Shown here: piece after piece, positions 19,601-22,301 of the stretch
Layout: each line of letters starts with the position of its first letter
How positions within the stretch are numbered: the first letter of the stretch is position 1
Source of the DNA: a virus
Reading direction: 5' to 3' (one strand)
Length of the DNA: 22,301 nt
Virus record (IMG/VR): IMGVR_UViG_3300042868_002360
Location: 1-22,301 of that record
Position numbers and translations under genes: made by a program
The notes under the pieces: generated by a model
What the model was told of the DNA's origin: nothing
The model's database searches: none
The model's input: the letters and a program-made list of their open reading frames with translations, nothing else

Positions 19601-20412
19601 GCAACACCAGCCACAGAATAAGTGTTAAGGGCAGTGACATCAGCAGTTAAGATATCACCTGCGGTAATACCTGCACCATATGTGGTGTTGGTTAGATAAT
19701 CATATATGACATCGCCTGGCTGAAACATAGAGTTGCTGATATTAAACAGCATATCTCCTAGGCCAGTTATATTCTTTTCACGATTGTAGTCAACACGAAC
19801 AAGAGCAAATACCACATTGGTTAATGCGTGTGTGCCACTTGTCCAATTTGGAAATAGTGTTTCTGAATTGCCTGGAGCAGTTCCAGCATAGCCACTTGGT
19901 AATTGTCCAGCAGTTCTTCCGCCTGCATAGAAATATACCCTTACCTGTCCGCTGATATTTCTATCAATTGTTCCGCTTTTGTCTACAGTATAATTGGCAG
20001 TAATACCATCTGCGTTAAAAATTATTCGTTGATTGTTCCAATAGACATTGTTTAGGGTATAAGCACTGGCGGTACTTGATGAATAAACTGTGCCAGTCTT
20101 TTCTGTTAGTGCAATAGCATACCACATGGTTTTATTGCTATTGGTCATTACGGCATCAAAGATGTTACCGCCAAAGAAAGCACTACCATACAATATAGGT
20201 ATCTTGCTATCAGCGTTGGGATTTATCTGTAGTCTAACACCTTCATCAATATTTTGTGTGCCAGTGTCGTTGCCTTTGATTGCACTCTTGCTTAATTTGT
20301 TAAGAGTAAATCCAAGTATGGCTGTTTTAGCCAATGTGCCAACAATACTGTTTCCTGACAGAGTACTAACAGCACTCTTGGTAAAGTTTACAATGCCACT
20401 TAAGAAACTCAT
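16660..20412 (-). CDS. Central tail-tip (J-like) host-specificity protein with Ig-like C-terminal domains
   Basis: 1250 residues. The N-terminal region contains a hydrophobic segment (GTLAKTAILGFTLNKLSK) and then RLQINPNADSKIPILYGSAF, typical of baseplate-hub/J-like tip proteins. Residues about 330-480 (ENAEAILNATASWLSYDTHE onward) match the phage-tail_3 type domain of J proteins. Residues about 510-630 look like a fibronectin-III domain. Residues about 800-1240 carry about three SbsA-like Ig (Big_5) units, marked by IILTFTQKVKKGSGFITL and IKITFNKTISKGTGDIII. It follows the L-like gene with an ATGA overlap. By homology in order to lambda J it should sit at the tail tip and contact the host. 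Confidence 0.85.
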   Translation of the reverse strand: MSFLSGIVNFTKSAVSTLSGNSIVGTLAKTAILGFTLNKLSKSAIKGNDTGTQNIDEGVRLQINPNADSKIPILYGSAFFGGNIFDAVMTNSNKTMWYAIALTEKTGTVYSSSTASAYTLNNVYWNNQRIIFNADGITANYTVDKSGTIDRNISGQVRVYFYAGGRTAGQLPSGYAGTAPGNSETLFPNWTSGTHALTNVVFALVRVDYNREKNITGLGDMLFNISNSMFQPGDVIYDYLTNTTYGAGITAGDILTADVTALNTYSVAGVAYADQGTGAETLADRYQINGLLDSKNPVLENAEAILNATASWLSYDTHEGKWGIVINKADTSIASFDDSNIIGSISLGGTGLQDLYNSVKVQFPHRELRDSADFYNIAVPTSSIPADWTPFSRNTNEENNTLEITYDIINEPIQAQMLGLIELKQSRIDKIIQFQTDFSYYNIKAGDIVDVTNTRFGFSSKLFRVMSVTEVQDDGGALQMSITALEYDVNVYSIADLYRFTRSDVDGIIPLGAIGTPGTPTVTKVELDARPRVNITTTAPTGLVEGMEYWLTTDVALAEENRSYTLIATKKPVGGGVYTSGTAVVLDYDNLGTTNFFVKTRGFNTNTVGPFSTPSGLVEFAPVQTTNAIDANTQAFDSTGGLLGALALIELLGKLSDLFGAGDIGKSIFDKIFETFEDVTGIDLVGDAAAGDLVVASNLSVKADGVSLGATTASIDFIGPIKAQGTSTLTVKLKDGTANKDILAWNSATSKWETISGCIDCEFPAPVEPPAPATPCSLTVSSTLPANNFGGVSSLCTTTSTVPFTGSYFIKFAITRGTLEGGASDTSLSTEFTAPLVKGTGSFKLYGTDGKLEDTKAIAACIVHGDVIEIPFSSRAPGKDYYIIWDEGIVTSCTCENAAVDNATTWAFTTSIAPVDSYRSTALSPVSIPAPSANSASDARNPADTLAVDFTKIPGSTVCSNAQKIILTFTQKVKKGSGFITLKDTATGSTISTFAVSASTIAQVGNNWTVDFGTITSIDEGVSYDLIAPRGLLLTDNPVTTTVVCDKSTTTPALPDRPSRAKSWSFITGAPLVITNVEVCTTPTGKATLTSNIKITFNKTISKGTGDIIINDGGFFGTVQKIDINGTYAAKKYATISGVNSNILTINPTKAFTPNTNYHITMVSGVLRDTACDVPFDGVSDTTTISWKTDGAEPTAPQALNFGSVRFDLEYDRPITLGSGKMNVVAANGTLLTQISPLDLAVQIKYNERF

Positions 20413-20972
20413 TGTGGTGCTCCAAAGTTGAAGTTAGACTTCTGTAATGGTAAAACACGAGCCATATCGCCATTGGGAAAGTCTTGTGTATTTGTTCTTC
20501 TACCATTGATTTTATTTTGCAGTAGTTCAACCACTGAAGTCACAATCAATGTCAATGTCACAGTTCCTGTGTCACTGCCCATGTCTAAATCATCGCTGAC
20601 ATCATAGTTTGAAACAATACCTTGAAACTTACCTGCGGGGTTACCTGCAATGCTTAACAATGCACCTGTGTCAACATTAAAGAAGCCACGATATACTTTG
20701 CACTCACTGCCTTTGATACGATTATTGATTATGTCAGAGACATTGCCACTTGGAATGCCTGAGATGCTGATGCTAAGTTCGCTGGGTGTAGCACGAAGAT
20801 TGTCATCAGTGTTGCCTACTGCCAACAACTGTCCTAGTCCTGTATAACTTGTTCCATCAATGGTATAATTTCTGTGATAGTCACTGAATGTTAATACTGC
20901 ATAACCAGGAATGTCTAACTTGACAAATAAGTTCGTTTGTATTGAGCGATATGAACTTAGATCAATAGCCAT
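20409..20972 (-). CDS. Tail-tip completion protein (gpL / DUF2163-like)
   Basis: 187 residues. The central text YTIDGTSYTGLGQLLAVGNT, TPSELSISISGIPSGNVSDI, CKVYRGFF and GKFQGIVSNYDVSDDLDMGS, and the end NKINGRRTNTQDF, RVLPLQKSNFNFGAP, match a family of tail-tip proteins encoded between the tape measure and the J-like protein. The ...GRRTN..... [ML].R...LQ...F.FG ending is characteristic. Its order parallels lambda gpL. The start overlaps the upstream stop (TAATG) and the stop overlaps the next start (ATGA), so the three tail-tip proteins are translationally coupled. Confidence 0.78.
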   Translation of the reverse strand: MAIDLSSYRSIQTNLFVKLDIPGYAVLTFSDYHRNYTIDGTSYTGLGQLLAVGNTDDNLRATPSELSISISGIPSGNVSDIINNRIKGSECKVYRGFFNVDTGALLSIAGNPAGKFQGIVSNYDVSDDLDMGSDTGTVTLTLIVTSVVELLQNKINGRRTNTQDFPNGDMARVLPLQKSNFNFGAPQ

Positions 20973-21586
20973 TAGATAGCCTCCGCGAATACGAAAGGTC
21001 CGTCCCAGCCTACTTGATCTCTAGCAAATACTGTCCACTTAGGAAACTGAACGCAGATAACACTCCATGTCACTGACTGTCCTACTATCAATGTATATGA
21101 TCCTGCGGCTTCACGCACTGGACGATTCAATGTAATAGTTGTGCCATTATAGACAACATCACTGACAACACTATAAACTGATCCGCCTGAGCCTAATTGT
21201 ATTAAGTCACCTGAACGGAATCTATAACCACTGCCTAATGATGCACCTGAAGTGATTGTTACAGTATTACCTGATGTGAATGTTACTCCAATGCCGCTTA
21301 GACTGGTTAAGTTACCTTGATAGCCTGTTAGCCAACTGTGATTAGCGTTGTTGATTTGTATTGTACCAACTGTCACACGATCCAAGGCTTCCATACGCTC
21401 AATCAACGGACGATATTCACTCCATCTAGGACCGTTAGGAAGACTTACTTCAAACTCCCAAATCTGTCCACCTAGGCTGGTTGACTTTACTGTGCCATCA
21501 CGGCTCACAGTCTGTGATACTTTCTTTCTACGATTAAAACTAATTGCTTCCGCATTATCAATAACTGTTTGAAACGCTGTGGTCAT
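20972..21586 (-). CDS. Tail-tip minor protein between tape measure and gpL-like protein
   Basis: 204 residues. N-terminus MTTAFQTVIDNAEAISFNRR, then QTVSRDGTVKSTSLGGQIWE and FEVSLPNGPRW; a beta-rich middle; C-terminus SVICVQFPKWTVFARDQVGW. The position matches the gpM slot of lambda-like tails, and the SRDG..W.FEV pattern occurs in phage distal-tail proteins. AGGAG lies 6 nt before its ATG and overlaps the end of the tape-measure gene. No catalytic motif. Probably bridges the tail tube end and the tip complex. Confidence 0.72.
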   Translation of the reverse strand: MTTAFQTVIDNAEAISFNRRKKVSQTVSRDGTVKSTSLGGQIWEFEVSLPNGPRWSEYRPLIERMEALDRVTVGTIQINNANHSWLTGYQGNLTSLSGIGVTFTSGNTVTITSGASLGSGYRFRSGDLIQLGSGGSVYSVVSDVVYNGTTITLNRPVREAAGSYTLIVGQSVTWSVICVQFPKWTVFARDQVGWDGPFVFAEAI

Positions 21587-21588
21587 CT

Positions 21589-22301
21589 TTATCTCCTACT
21601 AAATGGGACTGTCTTTCTACCTTGCTCTGTGACAGCGTAAATGAAACTTGGGTCACTGGCAACTAACTCTTTGAAACTGCGAGCATCAACTGCAGATATG
21701 TTATAGGTTACTGAACCACCACCGCTGAGTGCATTGTTTGGAATCACACGATTACCACTTGCACCTACTAATAGTTCAGGACCACGCTCGCCTACAATGA
21801 CAGGACCATTTGTTGGAACAATACCACCATTGGCAAAGCCCAGCAATGATGTTAGACTCTTGAAGCCACCGCCACTACTTCTACCACCGCCACCTAGTAC
21901 CTGTGCAATAAGTTGACGGACTTGACTGCGTAATAGTTCTTCAAGGATGGTGTTTAAGAAACTCTTAAATTCAAACTTACCTGTTCTTGAAAACTCAACA
22001 ACTGCATCTTCCATGCCTTGTGTAATCTTATTAAAGATTCTACCAGCAGTTTCAAAGTTTTCTTTTGCACTTTCAACATAGGTGTTATAGGCTTTAGACC
22101 AACCCTTGGCAAAGTCACGACTGTTTTTAACATCTTGTTCGTTCTGGACTCGGGTTTGTTCTAGTCTTTCATCATAGATACCATTGATTTCTTTTTCACG
22201 AGCCAGTCTTTCTGTTTCTGGTAAGTCTTTGATCTGACGGATACGACGAAGTATTTCTAATCTTTCTTCTTCAATATCAAATAGACGCTGTGCTCTCTCT
22301 T
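21589..22301 (-). CDS. Tail tape measure protein, C-terminal fragment (runs off the right edge)
   Basis: An open frame continues to the window edge, well beyond the internal ATG at 22014, so this is the end of a longer gene. About 237 residues are visible. A charged coiled-coil-like part (ERLEILRRIRQIKDLPETER, then LAREKEINGIYDERLEQTR) is followed by the lambda-type tape-measure C-terminal domain: FNKITQGMEDAVVEFSRTGK, FEFKSFLNTILEELLRSQVR, then LLGFANGGIV, GPVIVGERGPELLV and VIPNN. This ANGGIV/GERGPE tail is the best single marker of siphophage tape measures. It sets tail length and is ejected or rearranged at DNA entry. Confidence 0.93.
   Translation of the reverse strand, partial: ERAQRLFDIEEERLEILRRIRQIKDLPETERLAREKEINGIYDERLEQTRVQNEQDVKNSRDFAKGWSKAYNTYVESAKENFETAGRIFNKITQGMEDAVVEFSRTGKFEFKSFLNTILEELLRSQVRQLIAQVLGGGGRSSGGGFKSLTSLLGFANGGIVPTNGPVIVGERGPELLVGASGNRVIPNNALSGGGSVTYNISAVDARSFKELVASDPSFIYAVTEQGRKTVPFSRR

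Overview
The window is a 22.3 kb piece of a tailed-phage genome (Caudoviricetes). All credible genes lie on the minus strand and are transcribed right to left. The tail genes have the order seen in lambda-like siphophages: tape measure C-terminus with the ANGGIV / GERGPELLV signature, two small tail-tip proteins, then a large J-like tip protein. The left edge reaches a terminase pair, with a Walker A motif in the large subunit. Base composition is moderately AT-rich. The LamG, SbsA-like Ig and BspA-like repeat modules resemble phages known mainly from aquatic metagenomes. The host cannot be named, but near-perfect TTGACA-N17-TATAMT promoters show that it uses an ordinary sigma70 polymerase.

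Layout from right to left. 22301-20409 holds the end of the tape measure and two tail-completion proteins. 20412-6187 is a 14 kb adhesin block: a J-like tip protein with Ig-like C-terminal domains, a stalk protein ending in BspA/DUF285 repeats, a small Gp80-like protein, a beta-repeat fibre, a protein with five LamG domains, and a repeat stalk with one LamG domain. 6185-4986 holds a fibre-tail adaptor-like protein, a small holin/XhlA-like membrane protein and two Cys-rich zinc-binding-type proteins. These genes are tightly packed; many junctions are TAATG or ATGA, and stop codons are often embedded in the next Shine-Dalgarno site. 4985-1639 changes style: small unknown genes, four of them headed by their own consensus sigma70 promoter, with hairpin terminators and long structured non-coding stretches between. 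1596-1 returns to packed genes (three small unknown proteins, the small terminase-like HTH protein and the large terminase).

The most unusual signal is regulatory. A TAAATA motif, resembling the T4-type late promoter TATAAATA, was seen only seven times by eye on the minus strand. Six copies sit at transcription-unit borders. Three lie exactly 6 nt before ATG codons that lack a Shine-Dalgarno site (575, 884, 1596), one of them just after a terminator. Two others precede non-coding segments that look like independent RNAs: a stretch of about 590 nt at 4446-3860 with GNRA hairpins and long-range helices, and a four-way-junction RNA of about 93 nt at 4978-4886 followed directly by a terminator. 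Together they suggest a late transcription programme giving leaderless mRNAs and two phage ncRNAs, alongside sigma70-driven small genes. Function assignments for most small genes are unknown, and homology statements rest on recognition by eye.
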